The position numbers were made by a program, and so were the translations under genes. 64,000 nt of DNA from Nepenthes gracilis (Eukaryota > Streptophyta > Magnoliopsida > Caryophyllales > Nepenthaceae), in contig BSYO01000035.1 of the NCBI GenBank assembly GCA_033239525.1, forward strand, positions 1,708,965-1,772,964, in the 5' to 3' direction. The notes below the pieces were generated by a model. That model was not told where the DNA came from and made no database searches. It was given only the letters and a program-made list of their open reading frames with translations. Each line of letters starts with the position of its first letter. Position 1 is the stretch's first letter. Below are positions 13,001 through 26,400 of this stretch, piece by piece.

Positions 13001-16000
13001 TGATATTGTTACAAAATTTGTTAGAAAAGAGTTGAAGTGCATAGATATTTGTTTGCTTGATTACGAGAAAATATCTTCTCTGGAAGTGAATCAGAATAAC
13101 CCTACTTGAGTACTTCCTCTATTTACTAGCCATTTTCATGTTGCTTCTTAAGCCATTAGTCATTGTTATGGATGTAAATATTAGTATTGATATCAATAGT
13201 AGTCTTATCGGATTGGACAATCAGATAATACGTATTGGTATCGGATATATCGGAAGGAAAAAAATTTTTTAAGAATCATAACTTATTAGAGTTGTATCAG
13301 CTAATATATTACAACATTGATCCAAATATCACCAATATATTTATAAATATTTCCGATACATCAACAATGTCGCGATATATTTTCCTATTAGTAATATATC
13401 ACGATATATTAGCCAATGCAGTACAGCCTTGTCAGCTTACGATTTGTAAAAATTTTTTCTCTTTAGATATATCTAATATCAAAACAAATTATCCGATATC
13501 AATATGGTTGCAACCGATATGATATTGACATTTTCATCCATGATTATGACATATCATTGATACAAAAATATATTGCAATATTGAAATGTATCGGCCGATG
13601 TTTGCATCGATCATCATTACAAATGTGAAGGTACTTTTGCTTCCATGGATTGTCATATACGATACTTTTTTTTTTCAGATTGATCGTCGGATTGGCAAAG
13701 ATCATCTTTTTAAACGCAGTATCATTTTAATTAAGGCGTGGTGCTATTATGAGAGCCGTATTCTTGGTGCCCATCATGGTCTAATTTCTACATATGCTTT
13801 GGAGATGCTGGTTTTGTACATTTTTCATCTCTTCCACTCTTCATTAAATGGTCCACTGGCGGTAAGTAAATTTAGGGATTGAGAGTTTATTTATGTTATA
13901 AATTTTGCTGTGTTTCTAATTTTATTTTATTTTATTTTTTCATTTTTAATTAGGTCCTATATAAATTTTTGGACTACTACAACAAATTTGACTGGGAAAA
14001 CTTGTGTGTGAGCCTACATGGTCCAGTTCCTATATCTTCATTGCCAGAGATTGTGGGTGAGAAGCATTTTCTCCGACTTTTCTATGTGATCTATCAGTTG
14101 ATTTGTCAGGCTTATGGATAAATACATTGTTACTATATCAATTGCGGCCGTATCAGGTGATGTCATAGATATAAATATCTACCAATATTGCAAATATCAG
14201 CTAATATGTATCGATATCAGACCCCATGATACCAATATTTTTATATTGTCATATCAGTAATATATCATAATATATCGACAAATATTTAAAATGTCGCTGA
14301 TATGGCCCGCCCGATCAATTATGATTTTCAAAATTTTTCTCCTGATATATCGGATAACAATATGTATTATCCGATATGCCTGATATTGATACAACTGCGA
14401 CTGATATTGATGTCGATATTTTTATCCATGAATGATGCATATTGATATTGGACGTATCGGACGCATAAGGGCTACTAATCGGAACTTAGAGACAAATATC
14501 AACCAATGCCAGTATATGTTTGAAATATCGACTAATATTTTGAATATCAACTTGTATATAGTTGATACAGAGACATCACGATGTTGCAAGCAATATTGGA
14601 TACCCTAATACGAATATATATCAGCCTATATTTCATTCTATATCATTATATGAAACCTTATTGTTTTGTTGGCCTTTGCAATTGAGAGACATGAATTTGG
14701 TGGTGTCAATATATCACAATATATCATTGATATGGCATATTATAATTTTGTCACGGTATCAGGCCCCAGATACTAATATATATCAGCCAACATTCATTCA
14801 AGTTTTCATACTAAATTTTATTGTTTCTTTGGTCTTTGCAGCCGAGAAACCTGGAAATGGTGTTGTTGATTTGTTGCTAAGTGGTGATTTCCTCAAGGAA
14901 TGTGTTGATATGTTTTCGGTACCATCAAGAGGAAATGAGATGAGTTCGAGGACATTTGTTCAAAAGCATCTTAATATAATCGATCCGCTGAAAGAGAATA
15001 ACAACCTTGGCCGGAGTGTAAGCAAAGGTAGAGGACCTTTTGCCTACATTTTGTGTTTCTTGCTTCATGTTCTCCATAATTTTTGGTGTCTTGTCATTGC
15101 TTCATAATCAGGCATGCTTATTGGTTATTCGGTTTGAAGGAGAGTCTCAACACAATGGTAGAGTTGCCGCAATATAACTTGATGGGTCACGGATTCGAGT
15201 TGTAGAAATAGTCTCTTATAAACAATGTAAGATTAGTCCACGTAGAATAGACCAAAGTAGTCTGTGCCTTTTCTGGACCTCATGTGTACCGAGAGTTTTG
15301 TGCACTGGGTTACCCTTTTAGAACTACATAGGTCCATTTCAATTACATTTTGGGGCAAATTTAATATATGATGCCGGATACAAATATTAGTATTAATATC
15401 AGTCGTGATCATATTTGTATCGATATTAGTCGTGGCCGTATCAATATCAATATTGGTTGCGGCCATGTTAATGTTGATATCAATTGCAGCCATATAGGTG
15501 TTAGATTTATTAGATAATGTTACTTATCGATATTGGTATATTTGAAGATTTTTTTTTTTTTTTTGAAAATATAATTTAATAAGGTCATATTGACCGATAT
15601 ATTGGCTAAATATTTGGCATATCGGCCAATATATCATAATATATCGTCAATACAGTAATATATTGCAATATTGTCATAGTATCAAAAAATATTGATATAT
15701 AGGGGCCTGATATCTTTTCGTATTGATTGATATTTACATCTAACTAATTGCCAAAAATACCTACCCCTATGCCCTTTTCCCTTTAATTATAATTTGAGGG
15801 TTGTGGACATTATTGTCATTCTAGAATCATCAATAATTGGTGAATTGACAAATCCATTTATAACTCCTTTGAAAATTATAGCTGAATGGTCTTCTTTTTC
15901 CCATATTTTAAATACTTCATACAATACCTAGTAATTTATAATTTATGGAAACAGATAGGTCAGACCAATTAGGAAGTGTGGTTTGATAGCTTTTGCTCTT

Positions 16001-19000
16001 ATTTCATGCCAACATTTGAAAGAAAGTTTGGTAGAAATGAGCCCAGAGGCTGACATTTTATAGTTAAAGGTAAAAAATGAAAAGAACAATTGGTTGAACA
16101 AAAGTGAGCCCAATTATTTGGGGGTTTTGTATTAAATAAATTCTCTAAATCTAAAATTGTTCGGATACTTAAAACGTAAACTAACTGAAGCAATTGTGAG
16201 GAAAGATGATTTAGTTATAGTTATAGAACTATATGTTACTGCTGCATTGATGCTTGCTCTTCTACAACAGGGAACTTTTACCGGATTCGGAGTGCTTTCT
16301 CATTGGGAGCTCGGAAACTCAGGCAAATTCTTCTACAGCCTGAGGAAAATGTGTCTGAAGAACTTCGAAAGTTCTTTGGAAACACATTAGAAAGGCATGG
16401 AAAAGTGAAAAGTTCTGACGTTCACGATCCTCACTCAACGTTTTCTTCAAACTGGCTTGACCATCGTTTAGAATCCATCAATTCCAGCGGCAGATCGGCT
16501 GAGATTTGTGATTCTGGCAGCCGATTTTTCGATGATGCTGAGGATGTGGGAACCTCGGCAGTTGAAGGCCTTAGAACTAAAAATGATGCACACGAATCTT
16601 TGGAAGGCAAATCTCCGTTGCTTCATGCACACCACCTTTATTTTTCTCAGCGCTTAGGAAACGGGAAGACTGGTGATGGAGACTTGAACGGGAAAAAATG
16701 GCCTTCAAACCGCTGTCCTCAAGAAGATAACATTTCCTCTGGCTCGCTTCGAGCCCACGATATGGGTATTGGCTTGTTGACGCGGCAGCAAGAAGATGAT
16801 CATTTATTAGGGTTTTCTGATTCTGAAAATTGTTCTTTGGATTGGCCGATGCCCCTCCGAGATCTCTCGGGAGATTATGACAGCCATGTTAATAGCTGGC
16901 AATATGGGCAGTGGTGGTACAGTTATGTGTCCGGTCGACCCATCGAGCCAATGCATTTGCTATCATCTCCTTTGTTCCCAAGGAAGAATCCACGGGATAG
17001 TTTTTGGCATTCGACTCACTTCGGACAAAATTCATTTGCTAACATCGACACTAATGGTGTAATCCCGAGGCTGCCTTTCTTTCCATTGAATCGCCCGATA
17101 GTACATGGAGGCGCTGCAGCCTCTGGCATGGAAGAGTTCCCAAAGGCACGTGGGACGGGGACATATTTTCCAATCACGGTATGTTCATTTCTATTTTTCT
17201 ACCAATTGAAATTTGAAAATTTTAGATTCTTAAGAATTATCGTTGCGTGGCTTGGTGGTTATTGGCTTAAGTTGTGGAAACTATCGCTTGCATAATGTAC
17301 ATGTACAATAGGCCCAATAGTGGCTCAACACTTTTAACAGACCCTAAGTCTAGTCAGATTTTTGTGCAGCTGGATTATTTTACAGTAGAGTAATCGTTAT
17401 ATGACATAATAATCACAAGTTAGAGTTTTTGAAATATCATATTGTATAATATAAGTTAAGGTCGTATATAACATACCCAATTCTTAGGCATAGCCGAAGC
17501 TTGGTGTATCAGGGTAGTCTTTTTTATAATAACTCTAAAAACACTCCCATTGGACCATCTAAATGGGTGTCTAAATCAATTTAGAACCTTACATTTGACC
17601 ATCTTTGTTTAAAATTGATTGCCTAATTTTTAGACATATGTAAAGGAATGGACTCAGTTTGGACATTTCTCTTCTTTTTCTCTATCCCTTAGGGTTTGCT
17701 GCCATCACCACCATCAACTATCAATTTTTTAGAATTTATGTAAATGTTTTCAATAATTGATTGAAAAAATATTTTAAAAAATAATATTATTTAATTAGTA
17801 TAAACAGTCAATATAGATAATTTATTGTGTCATATATTATTATAGCAGATATTTAAAGTTATAATATTAATTTAGGCAAATTAGTTTAGATATTTTTGAT
17901 AGGCGGCCCAGTAAGAGTGTTCTAGTAGCCTCCCCAGAGTCTTTCTTTTTTAAATTCTTGGAAGTGGTTGTTTATATGGTTTTAGTTTTCTTCACAGAAG
18001 CACAATTCATACCGGGAAAGACCATTGGCATCGAAGGCACTAAAATCCCCTCGTAACAACGGCCGAGCTGCCGTGTCCAGGGACAGAGATACGTTAGCCG
18101 GAAGCAACCATGAACAATCGGAAACACAATCTACGGTCAGTCAAGATGGTGGGAATCCTCGGTCGTTAGATTTTCACGACGAAACATCGACAAGAGGGAA
18201 GGTGACTTGTAGCAACGGATTGATATCGCCTTCCGAGAGGTTTGTTGAATTCAGCTTGCTTGGAGAATCACCGCCAGAAACACCATGGCCGGGAAGAAGC
18301 CGACCTCCAACTGCCAGAGCTCCGGCACAGGCAATGAAAACAGAGGAACCTCAAATTTTCATAGATGACGATAGGTATATCATTATCCTAACTACATTGT
18401 GTATTTTAAGTTACCTTTTCTTCCCCCTAAATGGTGTTTTAAGGTAAGAAGCATGGACACTAATACAAGACACAGATACAACCCAACATAGATATGTCTT
18501 CAAGTTATTTTTCTTAAAATTTAAAATAATGACACGATACAGGAAGAACATTTTAACTAAAAACCATTGTTTAGCTTTAAATATATAAATATAATTGATC
18601 AGTAATACTATTTTATACAAAATTACCAATAAAAACACATATTTCTTATTTCTCCATTTAAAAAAGAGCTCACAGGAAGAACAGTGATGTAGTTGAGTCA
18701 ATATAAATGAGTTATACTATAACATGTCTTATCAAATAAATTGGACTTTTAATTATTTCTAAATTATGAATTGATTCTAATTTTCATTAGTTTATATTAA
18801 AAATTTATTTTTCTAAAAATTATAAAATATTCAGCGTGAGCAAAGCCTGTCAAATTTAAAAAATAATAAGCTATACTGACACTAGTTAAAGTGTACCCAT
18901 CAGGACCGTGGCTAGTATCTGTGCATATCGGGCACGATATGCTTGCTCAAGAGAAATGTCCGTGCTTCTGAACTTCTAACAAAGATGAAAGTGTTGGTCG

Positions 19001-19451
19001 ATATAGACTGATAGTTGATATCCTTGATACTAATATTTTTCGATGCTTGCGTTTATGATATATTATCGTATCGAGATATACTGTAATATGTCGGTCAATA
19101 TTCAAAAAAGTAACTGATATATCTAATATTTGATTAATATATCAATCAACTTTACCAGATAGCTGACGATTTTTAACTTTTTTCATTCAATTTATCCGAT
19201 ATGTATACGTATTATCTAATGCTGATAAGTCCCTGACTATTCATTCTATCGATATTTTTATCTATGCTTCTTACTAAAGAAATACGTTGATTTTATTGGT
19301 AAAAAAAAACAAAAAATTAAAAAAGAAAATTAATTTTATGTATTGCAAACGAGCTTAACAAATCTGCCTGCCTCTTTGTTGACCATGCAGGATTTCAGCA
19401 CAGTCTTACCATCTCAAAGATGAAGATGATTTCCCACCTCTCTCTGCCTGA
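10051..19451 (+). CDS. Nucleotidyltransferase with PAP/OAS1 substrate-binding domain (TRF4-like), 5' partial, 8 visible exons
   Basis: Spliced exons are 10051-10236, 11138-11230, 13679-13861, 13954-14056, 14842-15027, 16271-17178, 17998-18374 and 19391-19451 (stop TGA 19449-19451). Every intron is GT-AG, and the phases join to 699 codons including the stop. Residues 1-19 carry the Pol-beta-type motif VFPFGS followed by LPDGDID. These give the G-S pair and two of the catalytic Asp, and a third candidate Asp is in IVVDIS near residue 76. Residues 94-190 match the PAP/OAS1 central domain (GKDHLFKRS, LIKAWCYYESR, GLISTYALE). The C-terminal half (about 260-698) is polar, low in complexity and probably disordered. 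From family knowledge the product should add nucleotides to RNA 3' ends. Arabidopsis relatives include At3g51620 and At2g40520 (recalled, not searched). The start codon and about 60-130 N-terminal residues are missing, so they lie in exon(s) at or left of the window edge. Introns are swollen by transposons. No internal stop was seen, so it looks functional. Confidence 0.93.
10873..10943. repeat. Compound microsatellite (GT)n-(GC/GT)n-(TA)n
   Basis: TTTGTGTGTG... runs into GCGTGC steps and then a pure TA run ending at TATTATGG, in intron 2. The surrounding 10440-11100 is rich in degenerate ACCGGTTTGGTT-type words. Confidence 0.85.
11524..11602. repeat. Two adjacent perfect or near-perfect hairpins
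   Basis: AGCCATTGGATT (11524-11535) pairs with AATCCAATGGCT (11542-11553). GGGGATCCTACTTCT (11568-11582) pairs with AGAAGTAGAATCCCC (11588-11602) with one mismatch. Probably the end of a small fold-back element, since a similar palindrome is at 57364-57394. Confidence 0.6.
11660..11907. mobile_element. Possible Tourist-like MITE (248 bp)
   Basis: Ends GGATCTGTTTACG and AATCAAATAGATAC are imperfect inverted repeats (about 11 of 16 bases). The element is flanked by TTA at 11657-11659 and 11908-11910, the 3-bp target duplication of PIF/Harbinger MITEs. The interior is purine-rich at one end and pyrimidine-rich at the other, as a fold-back would be. Confidence 0.4.
11911..12475. mobile_element. 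Tourist-like MITE (PIF/Harbinger type, 565 bp)
   Basis: The left end GGGCATGTTTGGAACAAAT and the reverse complement of the right end, GGGTATGTTTGGACGAAAT, agree at 16 of 19 bases. TTA flanks both sides (11908-11910 and 12476-12478). Terminal motif and TTA duplication are those of Tourist MITEs. The interior is A-rich then T-rich and encodes nothing. Lies in the intron between exons 11138-11230 and 13679-13861. Confidence 0.7.
13165..13545. repeat. GATATAT-rich MITE-like repeat in intron 3, copy d
   Basis: Begins TATGGATGTAAATATTAG and ends GACATTTTCATCCATG, so the ends are inverted copies of each other (CATGGATG-A-AAAT). The interior is full of GATAT/ATATC words. Sits just upstream of exon 13679-13861. 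Confidence 0.55.
14150..14815. repeat. GATATAT-rich MITE-like repeats in intron 5, copies e and f
   Basis: Two consecutive units (about 14150-14435, ending GATATTTTTATCCATG, and 14480-14815). They fill almost the whole intron before the acceptor at 14841. Confidence 0.5.
15365..15745. repeat. GATATAT-rich MITE-like repeat in intron 6, copy g (opposite orientation)
   Basis: Opens with a short TATCAATATTGGTCG-type tandem segment and closes with GATATTTACATC. Its order of blocks is the reverse complement of the copy at 9625-9915. Confidence 0.5.
18985..19270. repeat. GATATAT-rich MITE-like repeat in the last intron, copy h
   Basis: Diverged copy with GATATATC/CGATATT words and the terminal GATATTTTTATC, about 120 bases before the last exon. 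Confidence 0.45.
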
Positions 19452-20690
19452 CTTTAGGTAAAAGAAAAACCCGCCCGAATAACTTATTTCGAGGTTATAT
19501 TTTGATCGTATTTTTCCTTTTCGACTCTTCATTTTTCTCTCAAAAATACCCAGATCCAATCCCGGATGACCCGCCCGTTTTGTCCTAGTGTGCTCCGAGG
19601 TCATCTTTGTACATTCTACTAATCATTTTTCCATATCGGCACCTTAATTCAGCCCGTGCTTTAATTCAACGATCGAGTTGTCATGTAATATGGTTGTCAC
19701 AGGCTTGAATTGTGGGACCAACTGCATATACTTAACCTGAAAGTGATTCGATCATTCTATAAGTCTCACATATAGTGAAAGTTTTTGGGCATCGGGTTTT
19801 TTTTTTTTTTTTAATTGATTATTTTCAAGTTTATACCTTCAAAATTCGAGTCAATTGACCTAAGTTTCGTGCATCAGGGCCCGTAAGCTGCTTCTAATAA
19901 CACATTTGTATCATATAAACTCTTAAATTTTCTGTTACGGTCGTATTTTTTATTTAAAAATGACAGGATTATATAAATTTATTTTTATTATTTTATTTAA
20001 AAATCATGGGGTTGAGTTATAGTAATGATTTTTAGATGATGCAGAAATAATAACCATAAAAATTTTTCTGAATTTTTTAAAAAATAAATGCTCAAATTAA
20101 GTAATATTATTTATATATTTATTTATATTAAAATTATTATTTTTAATATACAGAAAATAAATAAAAAGAAGTGAAAATAAGGTGAGATTTATGTCAGTTT
20201 TTAACCATTGACTAAGGTATTTTTTTTATTTTTTTATCTGAATTATTAATATAAAAATAAATAAATAAATATTATTTATATAAAATTATCCTAAAAATAT
20301 ATATTAAATGTCCCTAGGGCATCTCCTGTCACCTATTCTTATCGTGTACGGTAATAGCAATCCAGCTGACCTGGGAACCTATCCAAATTGTTCACTTAAA
20401 TACATAATCTAATTGGCTTGGCTTTCACATCAATGCTTACATATAACCCCAAAAAAATTCAATTTTTTTTAAATAAATAAAATTATAATTACAACTACAA
20501 CAATGAATAAATTGAATATCAATTATTTAAAAATAATAAAAATAAATAAATAAATAAATAAATAATAATGCTATTAATCATTCCTCCTATAGTGGCCTAT
20601 GATCGGATCGAAATTGGACGGATGACCTATTTTTAAGTGTCATAATATCATGACAGATAGAATGAGACGTCAGTTTAATATTATTTATTT
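19452..20690. other. Intergenic, AT-rich; no gene seen
   Basis: Downstream of the nucleotidyltransferase stop. Contains probable 3' UTR sequence, an (AAAT)n run near 20540-20566, and otherwise AT-rich unique sequence. No coding potential recognised. Confidence 0.6.
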
Positions 20691-20699
20691 TTTTTATCA

Positions 20700-21870
20700 T
20701 TTATTATACTAAAGTCTTATTATAAATAGTTATACAGTTGAAATTATCATATCATATTAAAATGTGTTGAATTCATTGCATAACTATAATAGTCAATTAT
20801 ATTAGAATGAAAATCTTAATGTTGAAAATATGAAATAATTCTAAAGCATGATTTTTTTTTTTTTTTTTTTATCTCTCTCATACTTTGAATATTGAAGAAA
20901 ATTTTAAATTGTGAAAATTTACTAAATTATTATGATAAAATTTTAACTGTTAAAAATAATTTGTACAGTTAGAATTATAATATCACATTAAATATATTAT
21001 ATTCATCGTAAAATTATAATCGTCAATACTATTATAGTAAAATTCTCACTGTTAAAAATTTGAGCCAATTAGTAGTGATTTTTTTCTCAACAAATTGCAC
21101 AGCTAGTACCGTGATAATACAAATAAAAATATACTGAACTGATCTCAGTAATTAAAATTATTATGATAAAATTCTAACCGTTAAAAATAACTTATACGGT
21201 TAGTACTATAATACAGCATTAAAATGTATTGGACATAATAATCGTCCAAATTATCAGAATAAAATCCTTACCGTTAAAAATATGAGATAATTTTAAAATA
21301 AAATTCTCTTATTTTTTTCTATATTCTCTCATACTATGAGCAGTAAAGATTTCTTCCTAGCAATTTATTATGATAAAATTCTAACCATTAAAAATAACTT
21401 ATCATAGCATCAAAATGTATCGGAAGTAATAATTATCCAAATTATCAGAATAAAATTCTTACAGTTGAAAATATAAAATAATTTTAAAATGAGATTCTTT
21501 TTTTTTTTTCTATATCCATTCATACTCTGAACAGTGAAGATTTTTTTCTAACAATTTATCATGATAAAATTCTAACCGTTAAAAATAACTTACACAGTTA
21601 GTACTATATCACAGTATTAAAATATTTTGGACATAAAATTTATTGAAATTATCAGAATAAAATACTTACAGTTAAAAATATGAGATAATTTTAAAATGGG
21701 ATACTTTTTTTTTTCTTTATTCTCTCGTACTTCGAACAGTAAATATTTCTTCTTAACAATTTATACAGTTATTATTATAAAAATACAAATAAATATCTAT
21801 CAGACTCATAATCATACTCATTTAAATTATTAGGATAAAATCTGAACCATTAAAAATATTTTTTTTAAAA
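20700..21870. repeat. Degenerate tandem array, units about 190-230 bp
   Basis: The block TGATAAAATTCTAACCGTT recurs at about 20933, 21164, 21371 and 21562, with a diverged copy near 21840. Each is followed by an ACAGTTAGTACTATAAT-like block, a second CAGAATAAAATCCTTAC half-unit, a poly-T tract and CTCTCATACT. Copies are diverged and unequal in length. It sits between two convergent genes and may reach the IDL gene's 3' region. No coding content. Confidence 0.7.
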
Positions 21871-21913
21871 AAAATCTAAAATGAAAAGGCCTCAACTGCC
21901 AGAGAATTTTTAT

Positions 21914-22234
21914 CTAGTTGTTGAAGCTATTGTGCCCTTTGCTTGGGGCAGAAGGAGCGAAACTGCCCTTCGATAGGACACCGAGGACTAATCCCACGTA
22001 CTTGTTCCTCCGTGAAAGGTCCTCATGTTTCTTGGCGTCTGTCAGCTCTCTTCTCAGTCTGCTTGAATCACAGCAACTATTTTCCGATCGGACGGCAGGG
22101 TCTTCTCCGGTAAGGGAAAGATTACCGGCTAGGATTGGCTGTAATGGCCTGCCACAAGCAGCCTCAAGTGAGATTAGCAGAAGTGTCAGGCATAGGACGT
22201 GAAGCTTTGATGGTAGACGAAGTACTCCTGCCAT
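21914..22234 (-). CDS. IDL: IDA-like (IDL) secreted peptide precursor, 106 aa
   Basis: Intronless frame from ATG at 22234 to TAG at 21916-21914. An in-frame extension to 22282 begins only at TTG, so the ATG is preferred. Residues 11-26 are hydrophobic (LHVLCLTLLLISLEAA), a signal peptide likely cut near residue 27-28. A variable middle follows, with basic stretches at 59-77, where processing could occur. The C-terminus carries SKGSFAPSAPSKGHN (88-102) and ends four residues later. Known IDA/IDL peptides have the core PIPPSAPSKRHN, so PSAPSK and HN match. IDA-family peptides are secreted, proline-hydroxylated ligands of HAESA/HSL receptor kinases, acting in organ abscission, root emergence and stress. 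Odd points: Gly replaces the Arg before His-Asn, and Ala replaces the first of the two adjacent Pro. It is convergent with the nucleotidyltransferase gene. Confidence 0.82.
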   Translation of the reverse strand: MAGVLRLPSKLHVLCLTLLLISLEAACGRPLQPILAGNLSLTGEDPAVRSENSCCDSSRLRRELTDAKKHEDLSRRNKYVGLVLGVLSKGSFAPSAPSKGHNSFNN

Positions 22235-22332
22235 TTTCTCGAGAAAAAGAAAATTTTTCCCGGGAAAAAAAAATACGGCCAAAGGGGAAGGGTTTTGCGA
22301 GGCTGGAAGAGGGCGTAGACGGTTAGATGGGG

Positions 22333-22340
22333 TTTTTATA
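22333..22340 (-). promoter_or_regulatory. TATA box of the IDL gene
   Basis: Minus strand reads TATAAAAA about 100 bases upstream of the ATG at 22234. That places transcription start near 22305 and leaves a leader of about 70 bases. Confidence 0.65.
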
Positions 22341-25300
22341 GGGAAAATTTAACAGGTAAAATTTAATATTAAAAAAATATTTTAAAAATAAAAAATATAT
22401 ATTTTTATATTATTTTTTATCATATTAATATTTAAATATTTCATAAAAATATTTTTTAAAAAATATTTATGTATTATATTATTTTAATATATTAAATATC
22501 ATATCGGTAAGAGCATTGATCATCTGATGTTGGGATTGGGGTTTTCATAGGCAAATGAGAAAATTATTTTTTTAATTTATATTATCTATTTTTAAATAAA
22601 TAATTATAATTTAATAATTAATTTTAATTTTTTAAAAATAATTAAAATATAACTATTTATTTTAAAATAAATAATTAAAATTTAGATAATAATCTCTGCC
22701 ATTTGTTCTAGAGATAAAGTCCCCTTGATCCGGTAGATATCGTATGCATGTTGACTGAACTCAAAATTAGATCAATTTAACATAATTTTTTAAAATAGAA
22801 TAAAAAAGTATTTAAAAAGGATTATAGCATAATTAAAAAATAAAATTTAGGAAATTTTTAAAATTAACAAGAAAAATAAAAATTAATTTAAGAGGGCTAT
22901 GACATATAATATCTGCAATATATTAAAATAATATACTATATAAATATTTTTATTAATTTTTTTTATAAAATATTAAAATATCTAAATATTAGTATAATAA
23001 AAAATTATCAAAAAAATATATTTTTTATTTTAAAAATATTTCTTTAATATTAAAATTTTTTTATTGGATCTCAATTTTGGAACAGATCAAAGTCGAAAAA
23101 TGGTCATAAAAGTAGGATCGGGGGGGCTGTGAAGCGTGAGGGCGTCAAATATCCCTCTGAAGGCTCCCGTTTTTTAAAAATCATAAAATTAAAAAAAAAT
23201 ATATTAAATCATTATTTTTTAAAATCGAATACAAATAAAAATATCAAAATAAAAAAAATAACTAAAAATCTTTTTATATATATATATATATATAACACCG
23301 GCCCTTAGATTTTTTAATCCAACGGCCGGAAAGGCGTTGCAGGGGCTGCGACGTCCGTATACATCGCAGCCCCTCTGGTTCCATCAAAGTAGCCTAAAAG
23401 ATAATTAAGATATTAAAATCATTTATATTTATATCTTATTTTTTGATTAATAATAATATTTATATCTTTATTTTTATTAAAATTATTAAACAATTTTAGT
23501 GACACCAACATCTATTTTTAATAATTTTAATAAAATTTACTATATATGTAAATATATAAATAATAATACAATTTCATTACTGCCCGATTTAAAATATAAT
23601 TAATTTTACTTATTTATTTGACAATAAAAAATATTATTGAAAAATTTAAATATGAAAGAAAAAAAAAATACCCGAATTTTGAAAATTACAAATAATAAAC
23701 CAATTTTCTAAAAATTATTTAATATATATTATTTAGTTATTTTATTAATATTTTAATGAGATATAATATTTATTTATTTATTTATTTATTTATTTATATC
23801 TTTTATTATTATTATAAATATTTTGATCTGAGAGGAAGCGTAAAAGTCAACTAGTGAAAGTTCTTCGTTGTGGCAGATTTACCGACAAACCGCGTCGTTG
23901 AACGGGACTCCTTGAGCGGTCGTCATCAGTCTTGGATTTGTTAGGCGTCGGTGTAGAAATTGAAAATGGGGATTTTTAGAAAAATAAGAGTCTACCTTTT
24001 TTTTTATTAGAAAATTTATTAAATTAAAATTTGATATTTTAGATTTAAAAATAAAAAATATTAAAAAATATTTATATTTTTTTATTTTTTATTATAATGT
24101 TAATATTTATTAAATATTAAATTTAATATTAAAAATTAATAAAAAATATTTATATAATATTATTTAATATTTAAATTTTAACCATTAAATTTTTTAATTC
24201 AACCGTCTAAATGAGAAAAATAAGATCTCTAAATACTAAAAAACTTATTTTATATATTTTAATATATTATCGTACTTTTAATAAAATAAATTATTATGAT
24301 AAAATTTTTACAACAAAAATTATGAACGTTGAAATGCTAAGGATCCGATTGAACTTGTTCACGGGGCCTTATTTTTGAGGGTTATATCATATTTCGTTCA
24401 ATATTTTGTTTCATTCTCCTCTTAATTGTTGAGATAATTTCAAAAATAATAAATAATAAAAATTGAGATAATGTTTTACTAGATATCATCTTAAATAAGA
24501 TCGATTTGACCTATTGATACATTGGACCTAGATAAAAAAGGTGTTTGATCTAATGATCAAGTTACCAAGCAATTTAGAGATTGGACTGCGAATAATATAA
24601 AAGGTCAAAGTTCTAAACAGCTAAACGTTCAATTAAATTAGACAGTTAAATATTTTGAATTGTTAAAGGAATTAAAGGGTCATTATAATTAGTCAGTTAA
24701 ATTAAGTAAACAGTTAATATATTCAAATAATCTAACTTAAATTTAAAGTATATTAAACCACTAAACTATTCAGCTCTCAGGAATAATAATAGCTTAGACA
24801 ATAAAGAGTCATCCAATTTTAAAGAATTGATACTGATTGATAATAAAATTATAAATATATCTACTTTTTTAAAAATAGAGAAAAAAAGAAAAAAGGAAAA
24901 TACTATAGAGAATAAGAACAAAGCTGTAATCTTTTTATAACTTTTAAATTTTACAAATTTCTTGAAAAAGTTACTGACATGAGTATTGAAAGAAATTTCT
25001 GAAAAAGCACTCTTTGTGCTAACGACATACACTCAAGTTTTGACCCCGGTAAAAATAGTGAAAATAGTAAAAATTAAATATCCAATACACGTAAAGAATA
25101 TTTATTTCTAGATGCTAATGAGACAAAGACAAGTATGAATTTGAATAAATAGATTTAAAAGTCTAACCTGACTCAATTCAAATTATTATCCAAATTTATG
25201 GTATGCATTAATTCTAATGTGTTATTTTAATTTTAATCATTTGTATTATAACTATAGATTTCAATCATTAGAATAATAAGAGAATATAATATTTCGAGGT

Positions 25301-26400
25301 GGCTATAAAAAATCCACATTTATAAAATCTAATTTTTTGTAATTTAAACTTTAGATGAGCCTTGTTCCCATAGCCCATTGAGATAGACACAACACATCAA
25401 AAATGTCATGTTACTTTGTGGTATCATCAATTATCAAATGATATGTAGTTACTTTTGCAAAGAATGCTTAATTTAATTGATTGCTTACATTTGTAATAGT
25501 TATAGGTCATTTCTCACTATCACGAAATATAACTAAAATTTACACAAATTAGATGAATATTAGAAATAAACTACCAGTAATTAATATATAAAAACATTAA
25601 TAAAGAAGAACATTGCTCAAATATCCAAAAATTGATCACCAGGATTAACCCTTTAACAATCTGACCAATTGTCACGGCACATGTCGAAATGCTAAATATA
25701 ATACTCTTAGGACACATAGTTCTATTCCCCCTCCCCTCCATCTCTTCTTATAATACGAGCTTATTAGGTTATAAAAAAAATTGGTAAAAATTCAAAAAAT
25801 AAAAAATAAAAAATCAAGTAGATAAATGTGTTTTGATCGAATTACTTTACAATCATATTATCCCAACATTTTTGTTAATCGTGTGATGTCGAGTTATTTT
25901 CGGATCAACATGTGAATATGTAGCATGATATGAATATTTTGTCTTATATCTCATTTAACCTATTAATAACACAAACTCAAATCCTCTTTACTCATGCTAT
26001 ACCCATGTTGTATTATTTTGTTGTATCTACTATTATAGCCAAAAATTATTTGAGAAATATGTTTATCGCCCTTAAAATATTATCAGATAAGATAATATCT
26101 ATCTATTTATTTATTTATTTATTCTTTTATAAAGTCGTTAATATTGACAAATAAATGAGATCTTATAGTATCAGAAAATATTTCAAAAGTGATCAAAAGA
26201 TATTATTCAAATACTATTGACTATTGTTTTGATAAATAACCAAATGTAACAAGAAAATTAAAACTCTGTACAGAAAAAATAAGGCAAAATAGAAATAGAG
26301 GCCTCACACCTATCAGACTATGAATCCATCTAAAAATAAAGAAAAGGATAGAAGTATCGACAAATTGGGCCTATATACATACATACGTAGATATATATAC
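22341..26400. other. AT-rich intergenic region; no gene recognised
   Basis: Mostly long A/T runs and diverged fold-back sequence (for example 22545-22710). Two short GC-rich islands occur: 23320-23390, with a strong hairpin, and 23830-23960, which has no long open frame. A (TTTA)n microsatellite is at about 23769-23797. The minus-strand open frame at 24766-25032 is low-complexity Ile/Leu/Phe/Lys sequence from AT-rich DNA, and I do not regard it as a gene. Confidence 0.6.
23341..23374. repeat. GC-rich perfect inverted repeat
   Basis: AGGGGCTGCGA (23341-23351) and TCGCAGCCCCT (23364-23374) pair over 11 bp around a 12-base loop, within AT-rich DNA. Probably part of a small transposon end. Confidence 0.7.
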